64,000 nt of DNA from assembly GCF_014195535.1 (NCBI RefSeq), contig NZ_JACIBY010000013.1, forward strand, positions 144,705 through 208,704, read 5' to 3'. The position numbers were made by a program, and so were the translations under genes. The notes below the pieces were generated by a model. It was given only the letters and a program-made list of their open reading frames with translations, was not told the origin of the DNA and searched no databases. Shown in pieces: positions 35,353-42,683 of the stretch; position 1 is the stretch's first letter, and each line of letters starts with the position of its first letter. The stretch comes from Runella defluvii (lineage in GTDB: Bacteria > Bacteroidota > Bacteroidia > Cytophagales > Spirosomataceae).

Positions 35353-35386
35353 AGCATTCAGTCGTTCTTTGTTCAAAGACCCATGA

Positions 35387-35420
35387 CAAAGGTACAATGG
35401 TAGTCAATGAGCGCAGACAA
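35387..35420 (-). promoter_or_regulatory. Promoter of the ebo operon
   Basis: On the minus strand TTG (35420-35418) is followed after 23 bases by TACCTTTG (35394-35387), a perfect Bacteroidota -7 box with an accepted spacer. The expected start of transcription is near 35380, giving a leader of about 28 bases to the eboA ATG. Confidence 0.6.
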
Positions 35421-35581
35421 TACAATGATAAAAATTAGGAAATCGACGTGTTTAGACTTTCTTAGATAACCACATAGGGAACCTAGAAGTTTTCACAATA
35501 GGAATCATAAAAAACTAAGTGGTTTATGTGGTTAAAAAGAGAATCAAACCCTGTTACTTTGCATATAAAAACAAGAAGGGA

Positions 35582-36052
35582 ATGTCTCTTACTCATTTGA
35601 ATGCCGACGGAAATCCCAGCATGGTTGATGTGTCGGAAAAAGCAGTCACGAAACGCGTCGCCAAAGCGCGGACTATTGTGGTATTGGGCGATGAAATCAT
35701 GGATTTGCTCCAAAACGACGAAATTAATACCAAAAAAGGCCCCGTTTTTCAGACCGCGATTATTGCAGGAGTGATGGCGGCCAAGCGCACGGGCGAGCTA
35801 ATTCCGCTTTGCCATCCGTTGGGGCTCGAAAACTGTCAAGTAGAAATATCGGTCAACGAAGCCCGCGAGGTCGTGATTGAATGTACCGCCAGCGTGACGG
35901 GGAAAACTGGCATTGAAATGGAAGCGTTGACTGGAGCAAGCGTAGCTGCGCTGACTATTTATGACATGTGTAAAGCCATGAGCCAGCACATTATCATCAA
36001 AGAAACCCGCCTTATTGCCAAAACAGGAGGCAAAAGAGATTTTATTTTGTAG
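35582..36052 (+). CDS. moaC: Cyclic pyranopterin monophosphate synthase
   Basis: MoaC completes formation of precursor Z in molybdenum-cofactor synthesis. The 156-residue protein is full length, with VDVSEKAVTKRVAKA, AGVMAAKRTGELIPLCHPL (containing active-site Lys and His) and the GIEMEALTGASVAALTIYDMCKAM core. The ATG at 35582 (MSLTHLNADG) gives the family N terminus. No other mo genes are near, so the gene is isolated. Confidence 0.97.
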   Translation: MSLTHLNADGNPSMVDVSEKAVTKRVAKARTIVVLGDEIMDLLQNDEINTKKGPVFQTAIIAGVMAAKRTGELIPLCHPLGLENCQVEISVNEAREVVIECTASVTGKTGIEMEALTGASVAALTIYDMCKAMSQHIIIKETRLIAKTGGKRDFIL

Positions 36053-36063
36053 CGAAAAAAAAG

Positions 36064-36071
36064 TATTTTTG
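36064..36071 (+). promoter_or_regulatory. Bacteroidota -7 box for the DUF433 gene
   Basis: TATTTTTG matches TAnnTTTG, 22 bases before the ATG at 36094. The nearest TTG upstream is only 14 bases away, so the -33 part is doubtful. Confidence 0.35.
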
Positions 36072-36093
36072 GTTAGGAAAAACATCCATTATC

Positions 36094-36330
36094 ATGACTT
36101 TGGAAGAAGCTATTGTGTCAGACCCTGAAATTTTGGGAGGAACACCTGTATTTAGGGGAACGCGAGTCCCCGTCAAAAACTTGTTTGATTATTTGCATCA
36201 TGGAGATTCGTATCACGCCTTTTTGTCTGACTTTGATTATATCTCAGAAGAACAAATACAGGCAGTGCTAGATTTTGCTAAACGTAATTTTACTTCTCAT
36301 GATACGTCTGCCCTTGCGAGTGCTGCTTGA
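36094..36330 (+). CDS. DUF433 antitoxin
   Basis: The 78-residue protein is a typical DUF433 winged-helix-like domain: DPEILGGTPVFRGTRVPVKNLFDYL and SEEQIQAVLDFAKR. DUF433 proteins are usually the antitoxin of a DUF5615 (PIN-like, Mut7-C) toxin encoded just downstream and overlapping. Here only a stub of that toxin remains. It should bind its own promoter if still functional. Confidence 0.9.
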   Translation: MTLEEAIVSDPEILGGTPVFRGTRVPVKNLFDYLHHGDSYHAFLSDFDYISEEQIQAVLDFAKRNFTSHDTSALASAA

Positions 36331-36358
36331 TGAAAACCTGCCGTTTATTGATTTATAA
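36299..36358 (+). pseudogene. 19-codon remnant of a DUF5615 toxin
   Basis: In another frame, overlapping the end of the DUF433 gene, an ATG opens MIRLPLRVLLDENLPFIDL and then TAA. RVLLDENLP is the hallmark N terminus of DUF5615 toxins, which carry an active-site Asp here and normally run to about 110-120 residues. The protein is cut immediately after this motif, and a terminator follows. The position is exactly where the cognate toxin should be, so I read it as a truncated toxin gene. Confidence 0.7.
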
Positions 36359-36361
36359 AAA

Positions 36362-36390
36362 AATGGGCTGGTCGATAAGGCCAGCCCATT
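36362..36390. terminator. Terminator after the DUF433 locus
   Basis: AATGGGCTGG / CCAGCCCATT stem with a 9-base loop, preceded by a run of A. It lies between the DUF433 locus and the convergent TlpA-like gene, and its A-run gives a T-run on the minus strand. Confidence 0.75.
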
Positions 36391-36403
36391 GAAGTTTGTG
36401 AGG

Positions 36404-37603
36404 CTATTGGTCTTTGATGACCAGCACTTTTATTTTTCGCTCGGCCTCAACTAGCTGCAATCCTATTTTCCTTAATTCTTGATGAATCTGTTTGGGATTT
36501 TCATTGTACCAAGGAATGTCCAAATCGTACAAGCTTCCCAGACCTGTTTCGTCGATAACGGGTTTATTAATCTGACTTTCCAAAAAATCGGCAAGGGTCG
36601 CCACGCCCGACGCTTTCATGGATAATCCTTTTCCACTGTAACTTGAGGAGGGCTGAGTTCCTGCTTTCGATTCAATGAGATTAGCACCAGTATCTTTGAT
36701 TTTCTGAAGAACTTTAACTGGACGAACCCTTTCCTCAATAGACGCTTGATACCCAAAATAGATTTCCAATTGTTGCTTCATTAGCTCAAACCGTTTGTCG
36801 CCAAGCTTTTCGGGTACGATTAAGTCAAAGCAGACAATGTTTTGCTTATTGTCCCACGAAAACTTTGAAGGGTCAGCTACTTCCAGCGCTGTTCGGATGC
36901 CTGGCGGAAACTGGTGAGCGATTTCAAACAATGTTTTGGCAGAAACGTTGACCGCCACAATTCGGCGACCTTCATAGGGGCTTCCCCCGAGTGAATTCGA
37001 GAAGGAGGGAAAACCTTCTTTGAAAGGCGTCATGGTGAGCTGATACGTAAAGTCGCCATTGCCAGAAAGTGGCAAAGAAGGGTCAAAATCAATGACATCT
37101 TTTTTCTCCCTTACACTCACTGCGTTGCCAGCAAGAATGTTCTTAATCAATTCTTCTGATACTTCGGAAGAGGTCGTGATGGCTCGTACAATCCCCGACT
37201 TATCAATGACTACCGTGTGAGGAATGGTGCGGTGGGGGAAAATTTTTGCCAACGCTCTTTTTTCATCAATCACAACGGGAAGGGTTGTTTTTCGTTTTTC
37301 CAAAAAACGTTTTATCCGCATTTCGGGGTCGTCCGTAATGGTAATGATCTGAAGGTCGTTGCGGAATTTGGCTTGAAGTTTTTCTAATTCTGGAAACGAT
37401 TGAATGCAAGGCCCGCACCAAGTTGCCCAAAAATCAAGGATGATAAGTTTGCCACTGAAGTCGTTGAGGGTCGCTTTGGTTTTCTCAAAATTGACGATAG
37501 TTTCAAATGTCAGTTCAGGAGATTTTTTGCCCAGTAAAGATTCCGTTTGAGCAACTACATTCAACGAAACGGCCAGAAATACGAAGAGGACTAAATGCTT
37601 CAC
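36404..37603 (-). CDS. TlpA-like thiol-disulfide protein with C-terminal TIGR03435-type domain
   Basis: The 399-residue exported protein (signal peptide to about residue 18; GTG start) has a thioredoxin-like domain (about 25-165) with the redox motif WATWCGPCIQSF, then a second domain whose end (INKPVIDETGLGSLYDLDIPW) matches the family known as TIGR03435. It may reduce or oxidise envelope proteins. It is the last gene of the sigma/anti-sigma/DUF4097-like row. Confidence 0.85.
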   Translation of the reverse strand: MKHLVLFVFLAVSLNVVAQTESLLGKKSPELTFETIVNFEKTKATLNDFSGKLIILDFWATWCGPCIQSFPELEKLQAKFRNDLQIITITDDPEMRIKRFLEKRKTTLPVVIDEKRALAKIFPHRTIPHTVVIDKSGIVRAITTSSEVSEELIKNILAGNAVSVREKKDVIDFDPSLPLSGNGDFTYQLTMTPFKEGFPSFSNSLGGSPYEGRRIVAVNVSAKTLFEIAHQFPPGIRTALEVADPSKFSWDNKQNIVCFDLIVPEKLGDKRFELMKQQLEIYFGYQASIEERVRPVKVLQKIKDTGANLIESKAGTQPSSSYSGKGLSMKASGVATLADFLESQINKPVIDETGLGSLYDLDIPWYNENPKQIHQELRKIGLQLVEAERKIKVLVIKDQ

Positions 37604-37645
37604 GCGTTTTTATGGTATTATTTTAACAAGGTGGGATGGCTGTTT

Positions 37646-37684
37646 TAGCATTGAGGCTGGCTTTTTCGGCCAGCCTCAATGCTA
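37646..37684. repeat. Perfect 16-bp hairpin between two operon genes
   Basis: TAGCATTGAGGCTGGC pairs with GCCAGCCTCAATGCTA around TTTTTCG. Neither side has a T-run, so it is not a textbook terminator. It could be a processing or stabilising hairpin between the DUF4097-like and TlpA-like genes, or an interspersed palindrome. Confidence 0.6.
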
Positions 37685-37688
37685 GGGC

Positions 37689-38714
37689 TTACTTTTTCTT
37701 TCTCAAATAAACATTGCCCTGCGTAGTGCGAAGCATGATTTTGGTTTGTGGCTCGTTTAGTACGTATTTTGGGAATGATTTGTCGCTGTCAAGCCACGCA
37801 TAAGACAAGCCATTGGTTGAGATAATGCTATTCGCATTCCATTCATTGCCATCCCATACATAGACGCTACTTGGAGCAGGTGCGGAAGCACTCGCCGCTG
37901 AGCCAGAAAAAGTCCTAGACTGCCCCCAGCCCGAAGAAGATGCATATCCGTTTACAGTTACGGTACGGTCACGGTCAGCATCTCGCTGGGCAATGACAGC
38001 ATCCAACGCGCGTTTTTCTTCTACCGAACCTTCGGTTTTGGTCGGTGTCGTGTAAGATTTCAAATCAAGGTCAGTAAACATATTGCCGTTGGCCGATGAA
38101 ATACTGAATAAAACCTTGGCTTTATCAGGAACGGTTACGTCCACATCATTGCCATACGTGACAATCGACGAAGGTTTATCGGGCATTTTATCGTTAAAAA
38201 TTACCTTGATTTTTCCTTGCTGCGAATTGGCCACAATAGGGCCCGATACGTCGGTGAGCGTAATAGCTTCGTAATTGGTGTTGATTTCGAGCGGGCCTTC
38301 CATGCCAGATATACTCATTCCGTTTTCGTTACAAGAGCACGAATGGCGTTTTTTGACCGTAATACCCAATTCTTTTGGCACCCGAATTTTGTACATCGTT
38401 TTACCTTTCATCACGGTGGTGATGGTAAGCGTGTTGCCATTGGCGTTGACTGATAGCCCAATGTTGGTATTGTCAACTCCTGTGGCCGACAAAGGGCGGA
38501 GTCCTTCGGCGTCTTTGGGTACAGAAGGAACATCTTTGGCTTCAATGATGACCTCATCGCCGTTGTAGCCTTCCATATCGAGTTGTTTGGCATCGATGTT
38601 CATGACGAGGCTTTTGCCTGGGCCGCTAAACTTGGTCTTGAATACTTTGGCGTCTTGCGCTACTACGGTGGTTGCAACGACGAAAAGGGCTATGAAAAAA
38701 GAGGCTGTTTTCAT
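37689..38714 (-). CDS. Exported DUF4097-like beta-helix protein
   Basis: Begins with a signal peptide (MKTASFFIALFVVATTVVAQ) from the ATG at 38714; an upstream reading from 38795 runs into the anti-sigma gene. The 341-residue mature-type sequence has repeating short strands (GYNGDEVIIEAKD, LEINTNYEAITLTDVSGPIVANSQQGKIKV), as in DUF4097-like putative adhesins regulated by sigma/anti-sigma pairs. A Ser/Ala/Pro linker precedes the C-terminal part. It may sense or stabilise the envelope. Confidence 0.8.
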   Translation of the reverse strand: MKTASFFIALFVVATTVVAQDAKVFKTKFSGPGKSLVMNIDAKQLDMEGYNGDEVIIEAKDVPSVPKDAEGLRPLSATGVDNTNIGLSVNANGNTLTITTVMKGKTMYKIRVPKELGITVKKRHSCSCNENGMSISGMEGPLEINTNYEAITLTDVSGPIVANSQQGKIKVIFNDKMPDKPSSIVTYGNDVDVTVPDKAKVLFSISSANGNMFTDLDLKSYTTPTKTEGSVEEKRALDAVIAQRDADRDRTVTVNGYASSSGWGQSRTFSGSAASASAPAPSSVYVWDGNEWNANSIISTNGLSYAWLDSDKSFPKYVLNEPQTKIMLRTTQGNVYLRKKK

Positions 38715-38769
38715 GGGATTGTACATAAATGTGTTAATGAAAAGAGTTGATAATGTGTTAATTGTCGGT

Positions 38770-39672
38770 TTACTCGGTAAGCATGGTAAGCTCATTCATG
38801 CTGCTTTTGGCTAGTGCCCTTACCGATTCATCCACGTTGGTGTCTTTTTGTAATTTATCAAAGACAGGCAAACTTTCACGAACCCTCATGCGCACTAAGG
38901 TTTCGATTAAGGTTGTTTGTTCGGTAGGCTCACTGGTTTGGGTAAGTTGACTTACCAGTACTTTTTTGACCTCGTCGGTAGGTTTAAACCGTTCCAATGT
39001 TTCGATGGTCGATAAGCGAACGTTCAGACTTTCGTCGTCCCGCAAGGTGTTGATAAGCGCTTGAATCACGGAGGGTTTGGGGTCGTTGAGCGCGGCGGCG
39101 TAGTTGATGCCTTTGAGGCGTTCAGAGGCCGAATGGTCTTTCAATAATCCCAAAATAACCAACTCCTGCGTCATTTTCATCTCTTTCCGAAGCGACGCAA
39201 TTTCTTGCATCATGTTGGGATTCGATGATTTTGAGACGTTGGCCAACTCCATCGGGAGTTCGGTAGAAGTTTGAGGTTCTGCTTTTGTCTTTTGTGGAAC
39301 CTCCGACGGCGTTTGTACGGCCACAGTGCGGTACTGAATTTCGACGGGGGCGGTTTGGCGACCTACCCAAAACGTAAGCCCTAGCCCTGCGACCGCTGCC
39401 GCATACCGTAAATAACTTTTCCACGGAGTGGGTTTAAAGGCAATTACTGTACGTTCGAGCATTTTTTCGCCTTGCAGGGCTTTGTAAAACGCATCGTCCA
39501 TGTCTTTATCCGTATCGGCTTCGGTGCGTTGCAGTGCTTGCCAAACTGCTTGCAGCTCTTCCACTTCTTTTCGCAAAAGCGGGTCAACGGCCAAGCGTTG
39601 TTCAAATACAACCCGCTCGGCTTCGGATAAAAGCCCCAGCAAATAGTCGGTTATGATTTGTTCGTTTAGCAT
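38770..39672 (-). CDS. Anti-sigma factor-like membrane protein with HEAT repeats
   Basis: The 300-residue protein starts with a helical anti-sigma-like domain (IITDYLLGLLSEAERVVFEQRLAVDP), followed by one membrane helix (about 87-105). A periplasmic region ends in HEAT-like repeats (about 185-290, for example SLNVRLSTIETLERFKP). It lies directly downstream of an ECF sigma gene, so I infer that it holds that factor at the membrane. No zinc-binding HxxxCxxC motif is visible. The sigma and anti-sigma genes are separated by an unusual tandem repeat. Confidence 0.8.
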   Translation of the reverse strand: MLNEQIITDYLLGLLSEAERVVFEQRLAVDPLLRKEVEELQAVWQALQRTEADTDKDMDDAFYKALQGEKMLERTVIAFKPTPWKSYLRYAAAVAGLGLTFWVGRQTAPVEIQYRTVAVQTPSEVPQKTKAEPQTSTELPMELANVSKSSNPNMMQEIASLRKEMKMTQELVILGLLKDHSASERLKGINYAAALNDPKPSVIQALINTLRDDESLNVRLSTIETLERFKPTDEVKKVLVSQLTQTSEPTEQTTLIETLVRMRVRESLPVFDKLQKDTNVDESVRALAKSSMNELTMLTE

Positions 39673-39680
39673 GTTGTTGC

Positions 39681-40013
39681 TTTGTGGAGTTGGATTCTCC
39701 GTCTGTGGAGTTGGATTCTCAAATCCAACTTTTGTTGTTTACTTTTATTTTACTCGTTGTCGGGGTTTTGAGAAACCCCATCTCAGGATTTGAGAATCCT
39801 GAGTCACGTGTGGAGCAGGATTCTCAAATCCTGCGTCTGTGCGTCTGTGGAGTTGGATTCTCAAATCCAACTTTTGTTGTTTACTTTTATTTTACTCGTT
39901 ATCGGGGTTTTGAGAAACCCCATCTCAGGATTTGAGAATCCTGAGTCACGTGTGGAGCAGGATTCTCAAATCCTGCGTCTGTGCGTTTGTGGAGTTGGAT
40001 TCTCAAATCCAAC
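39681..40013. repeat. 142-bp tandem duplication packed with palindromes
   Basis: The unit starting at 39701 recurs at 39843 and partially at 39985; a fragment precedes it at 39681. The two full copies differ at one base that I can see. Each holds four hairpins: 39710-39729, 39762-39779, 39782-39803 and 39815-39834, with repeats at +142. Stems differ (GTTGGATT, GGGGTTT, CTCAGGATT, GCAGGATT) while the loop is always CTCA or its complement TGAG. The region occupies the 347 bases between sigma and anti-sigma genes and contains no gene. Confidence 0.9.
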
Positions 40014-40019
40014 ATTTGT

Positions 40020-40538
40020 TTATTGATTACTGACATTCATGTATAAGTCTCGGAGCTTTTGCATGGCTCGGAAGACCCGCACTTTTACGTTTGGTACTGA
40101 TAACCCCAAACTTTGGCCGATTTCTTCGTAACTCATGTTTTGGAACCGACTCAGCAAAAGCACTTCGCGGTATTGGTCAGGCAACTGAGCCAGTGCACGG
40201 TGCAAAAACTGATGTTGTTCTTCGGTTTCGTCGTAGCTATCGCCGATGTCTGCAATTTCAGTAAGGTCTGTATGGGTTGGATTTTTTTTGAGGTAATCAA
40301 AGAACACATTGCGCGCAATTTCCAAAATCCAAGTCCTAAACGACGCACCTTCGCGGTAGGTATGCCGATAGCGTAGCATCCGTAAAAATACCTGTTGGGT
40401 AAGATCACGGGCGTTTTCGCGGTCGTTTTGGCGGTAGAGAAAGAAATTAAGGAGCGATTTTTTGTAGCGTTCGTACAAAATGGCCGCTTTGTCCAAATCT
40501 CCTTGACTCACCGCATACATAGCCTGTTCGTCGGTCAT
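40020..40538 (-). CDS. ECF-family RNA polymerase sigma factor
   Basis: The 172-residue protein is a group 4 sigma factor: region 2 (NFFLYRQNDRENARDLTQQVFLRMLRYRHTY, with the linked FRTWILEIARNVFFDYLKK) and region 4 (LPDQYREVLLLSRFQNMSYEEIGQSLGLSVPNVKVRVFRAMQKLR). It should direct transcription of its own operon and envelope genes. The anti-sigma gene follows after the repeat array. Confidence 0.93.
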   Translation of the reverse strand: MTDEQAMYAVSQGDLDKAAILYERYKKSLLNFFLYRQNDRENARDLTQQVFLRMLRYRHTYREGASFRTWILEIARNVFFDYLKKNPTHTDLTEIADIGDSYDETEEQHQFLHRALAQLPDQYREVLLLSRFQNMSYEEIGQSLGLSVPNVKVRVFRAMQKLRDLYMNVSNQ

Positions 40539-40631
40539 GCGCTGTTTGGGTTTTCATGAAGAGATTACTAGAGGAGGGGGCAAAGGTTACACGGGAACAA
40601 AAAAAATCTTCAAAACTTTTTTGCCAACAAT

Positions 40632-40676
40632 AACAAAAGCCTTTCGATGAATCCATTTCACCAAAAGGCTTTTGTT
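40632..40676 (-). terminator. Terminator after argF'
   Basis: AACAAAAGCCTTT pairs with AAAGGCTTTTGTT (13 bp, 19-base loop), downstream of the argF' stop on the minus strand, with a TTTTGTT end. Confidence 0.7.
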
Positions 40677-40697
40677 GTAACTTATTGAAAGATAGTG

Positions 40698-41645
40698 TTA
40701 TAGCGTTTCTAAAATCTGCTTCAATACCGCTTGGGCTGACCAGAGGCGGTTTCCCGCCTGTTCGACCACGATAGACTGTGGGCCGTCAATCACCTCGTCG
40801 GTTACTTTGACGTTGCGACGAACGGGCAAGCAGTGCATAAACTTGCCTTTGTTGGTCAAGTCCATTTTTTGTTGGGTAATCATCCACGACGGGTCTTTGG
40901 TGAGCACCTTGCCGTATTGCTCGTACGAGGACCAGTTTTTGGCGTAAATAAAATCGGCTCCCGCAAACGCCTCGTCTTGGTTATAGACCACTTTGGCGTT
41001 GTTCAAATAGTCGGGATTCAATTCGTAACCTTCGGGGTGAGTTACCACAAACTCCACGTCTCGGCGGGTCATCCATTCGCAAAACGAGTTGGCCACCGCT
41101 TGCGGAAGTGACTTAAAGTGAGGTGCCCACGTGAGCACTACTTTGGGGCGTGCCGTGGTTTTGTATTCTTCGATTGTAATGCAATCGGCCAAAGATTGAA
41201 GCGGGTGGCGCGTCGCCGACTCAAGGTTGACGATAGGGACTCCTGCGTATTTTTTGAACTGCGTCATTACTAACTCTGCATAGTCTTTCTCGCGGTCTTG
41301 CAGCCCTGCAAACGCCCGAACGGCCAAAATATCGCAATATTTGCCCATCACGGCCGCGGCTTCTTTCACGTGTTCGGCATTTCCACCGTCCATGATTACG
41401 CCCTCTTCCAATTCCAAGCCCCAGCTATCTTGCCCTACGGTCATCACCATGGTGTTCATCCCAAGGTTTTGAGCGGCGCGCTGCGTACTCAGGCGGGTGC
41501 GAAGACTTTGGTTAAAAAACAGCAAACCAATGGTCTTGTTTTCGCCGAGGTGTTTGTGGGCAAAAGGTGATTTTTTAAGTTGAAGCCCTTCATTTACAAG
41601 GGTATCAATGTTGGTTGCGTCGTGTACAGAAAGAAAGTGTTGCAT
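40698..41645 (-). CDS. argF': N-acylornithine carbamoyltransferase (ArgF' type)
   Basis: Transfers a carbamoyl group to N-succinyl- or N-acetylornithine to give acylcitrulline in arginine synthesis. The 315-residue protein has the carbamoyl-phosphate loop as NQSLRTRLST (ordinary OTCases have STRT), a MDGGNAEHVKEAAAVM block and HCLPVRRNVKVTDEVIDG. These are features of the Bacteroidota/Xanthomonas branch. Whether the acyl group is succinyl or acetyl needs alignment of the specificity residue. The gene stands apart from the rest of the arginine pathway. Confidence 0.92.
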   Translation of the reverse strand: MQHFLSVHDATNIDTLVNEGLQLKKSPFAHKHLGENKTIGLLFFNQSLRTRLSTQRAAQNLGMNTMVMTVGQDSWGLELEEGVIMDGGNAEHVKEAAAVMGKYCDILAVRAFAGLQDREKDYAELVMTQFKKYAGVPIVNLESATRHPLQSLADCITIEEYKTTARPKVVLTWAPHFKSLPQAVANSFCEWMTRRDVEFVVTHPEGYELNPDYLNNAKVVYNQDEAFAGADFIYAKNWSSYEQYGKVLTKDPSWMITQQKMDLTNKGKFMHCLPVRRNVKVTDEVIDGPQSIVVEQAGNRLWSAQAVLKQILETL

Positions 41646-41813
41646 TGTGAAAGAAATCGAATCGTCGATGCGGTGAGTTATAAAGAAACAAAATTTGAAA
41701 AATTGTTTTAATATCGCCCTCTTTTAAGATATATTTATAAAATAACGCTTTTTTGAAGTTAAATTGACTTTATTATTGCCATAAAAAGTATATTATAACA
41801 TTTTTATCGGTGG

Positions 41814-41878
41814 GTGGGTTATTCACATCAGTGACGTGGGTTGTTCACATCGGTGACGTGGGTTACTATAACCCACGC
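41814..41878. repeat. 22-bp tandem unit ending in a palindrome
   Basis: GTGGGTTATTCACATCAGTG begins the unit at 41814. A copy with two differences follows at 41836, and a third start (GTGGGTT) at 41858 leads into the palindrome GTGGGTT-ACTAT-AACCCAC. Confidence 0.75.
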
Positions 41879-41898
41879 CGAGGTTTCTCAAAACCTCG
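41879..41898. repeat. Tetraloop palindrome CGAGGTTT-CTCA-AAACCTCG
   Basis: Perfect 8-bp stem with a CTCA loop, the same design as the hairpins in the 39.7-40.0 kb array but with a different stem. Confidence 0.8.
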
Positions 41899-41903
41899 TT
41901 AAC

Positions 41904-41949
41904 AAAAAACGGTTGAGCGCAGCCACCTAAGGTAAGCTGCACTCAACCG
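41904..41949 (-). terminator. Terminator after the glutathione peroxidase gene
   Basis: CGGTTGAGCGCAGC pairs with GCTGCACTCAACCG with one mismatch. On the minus strand a T6 run follows, and A7 lies on the other side, so it may act in both directions. Confidence 0.8.
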
Positions 41950-41994
41950 CTGTAAAAAAATCGTAATTCGTTTATTCGCCTTTCGACATTCCGA

Positions 41995-42576
41995 TTAGAT
42001 GCCTACGGCTTTTTTGAATTCTTCGTCGGTAGGTTTGATTTTTGAGGCAAAGAAATGCGTCAATTTTCCGTTTTCATCCACTACATACTTGCAGAAATTC
42101 CAAGTAGGAACTTTGTCATTCCAACCGTTGAGCGATTTATCCGAAAGCCACTTGTAAAGTGGATGTTGATTTTCGCCTACCACGTCGATTTTTGAGAACA
42201 TTTGGAACGTTACGCCGTAGTTCTTTTGGCAAAAAGTAGCGATTTCATCGTTTGAACCCGCTTCTTGAGCGCCAAAATTGTTGGCAGGAAAGCCCAAAAC
42301 CACTACTTTATCGCCGTATTGCTCGTGGAATTTTTGCCAGTCGGCATACTGAGGCGTATAACCACATTTAGAGGCGACATTGAGCAATACAATTTTCTTG
42401 CCTTTGTACTTGCTCAACGAAATTTCGTCAGCCCCAGTCAACACCTTCATTTTGTAGTCATAGACAGAAGCAACGGGTTTAACGTTGGCGGTGTTGGTTT
42501 GAATTTCTTTTTTGTTGGCAAAAATGCCCGAAAGAAGCGATAATAGCATGAGAAACAAAGATTTAATCGTTGCCAT
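41995..42576 (-). CDS. Glutathione peroxidase-family thiol peroxidase
   Basis: Reduces hydroperoxides, in bacteria usually with thioredoxin as donor. The 193-residue protein has an N-terminal hydrophobic leader (about 5-20), the catalytic cysteine in VASKCGYTPQY, FPANNFGAQEAG (with the conserved Asn; the usual Gln is replaced in this motif) and WNFCKYVVD. An extra Cys lies in the last motif. The leader suggests membrane attachment or export. Confidence 0.93.
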   Translation of the reverse strand: MATIKSLFLMLLSLLSGIFANKKEIQTNTANVKPVASVYDYKMKVLTGADEISLSKYKGKKIVLLNVASKCGYTPQYADWQKFHEQYGDKVVVLGFPANNFGAQEAGSNDEIATFCQKNYGVTFQMFSKIDVVGENQHPLYKWLSDKSLNGWNDKVPTWNFCKYVVDENGKLTHFFASKIKPTDEEFKKAVGI

Positions 42577-42683
42577 TTGTGAGTTTGAGTTAATGGTTGC
42601 TTTTTAAAAACGAACTTTTGGGCTAGATTGTTCGTAGAACGAAATTAAAATGGATACTTTTTGGGATTGTGCTTGATGAATTG

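Larger units (their letters stand above)
41646..41994. other. Intergenic region with short tandem repeats and hairpins
   Basis: This 349-base region is very AT-rich in its first half (near 41690-41810) and holds nothing recognisable there. From 41814 it contains the tandem unit, the tetraloop palindrome and the terminator listed separately. No ORF or RNA gene is seen. Confidence 0.6.

Noticed and set aside
37646..37684. Rho-independent terminator
   Set aside because: The stem is strong but no T-run follows on either strand; kept as a hairpin repeat only.
39681..40013. CRISPR-like array
   Set aside because: Only two full units with a 142-bp period and no unique spacers; no cas genes nearby.
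39684..40026. Two overlapping plus-strand frames of about 80 codons
   Set aside because: They are translations of the 142-bp tandem repeat and its palindromes; the peptide simply repeats.
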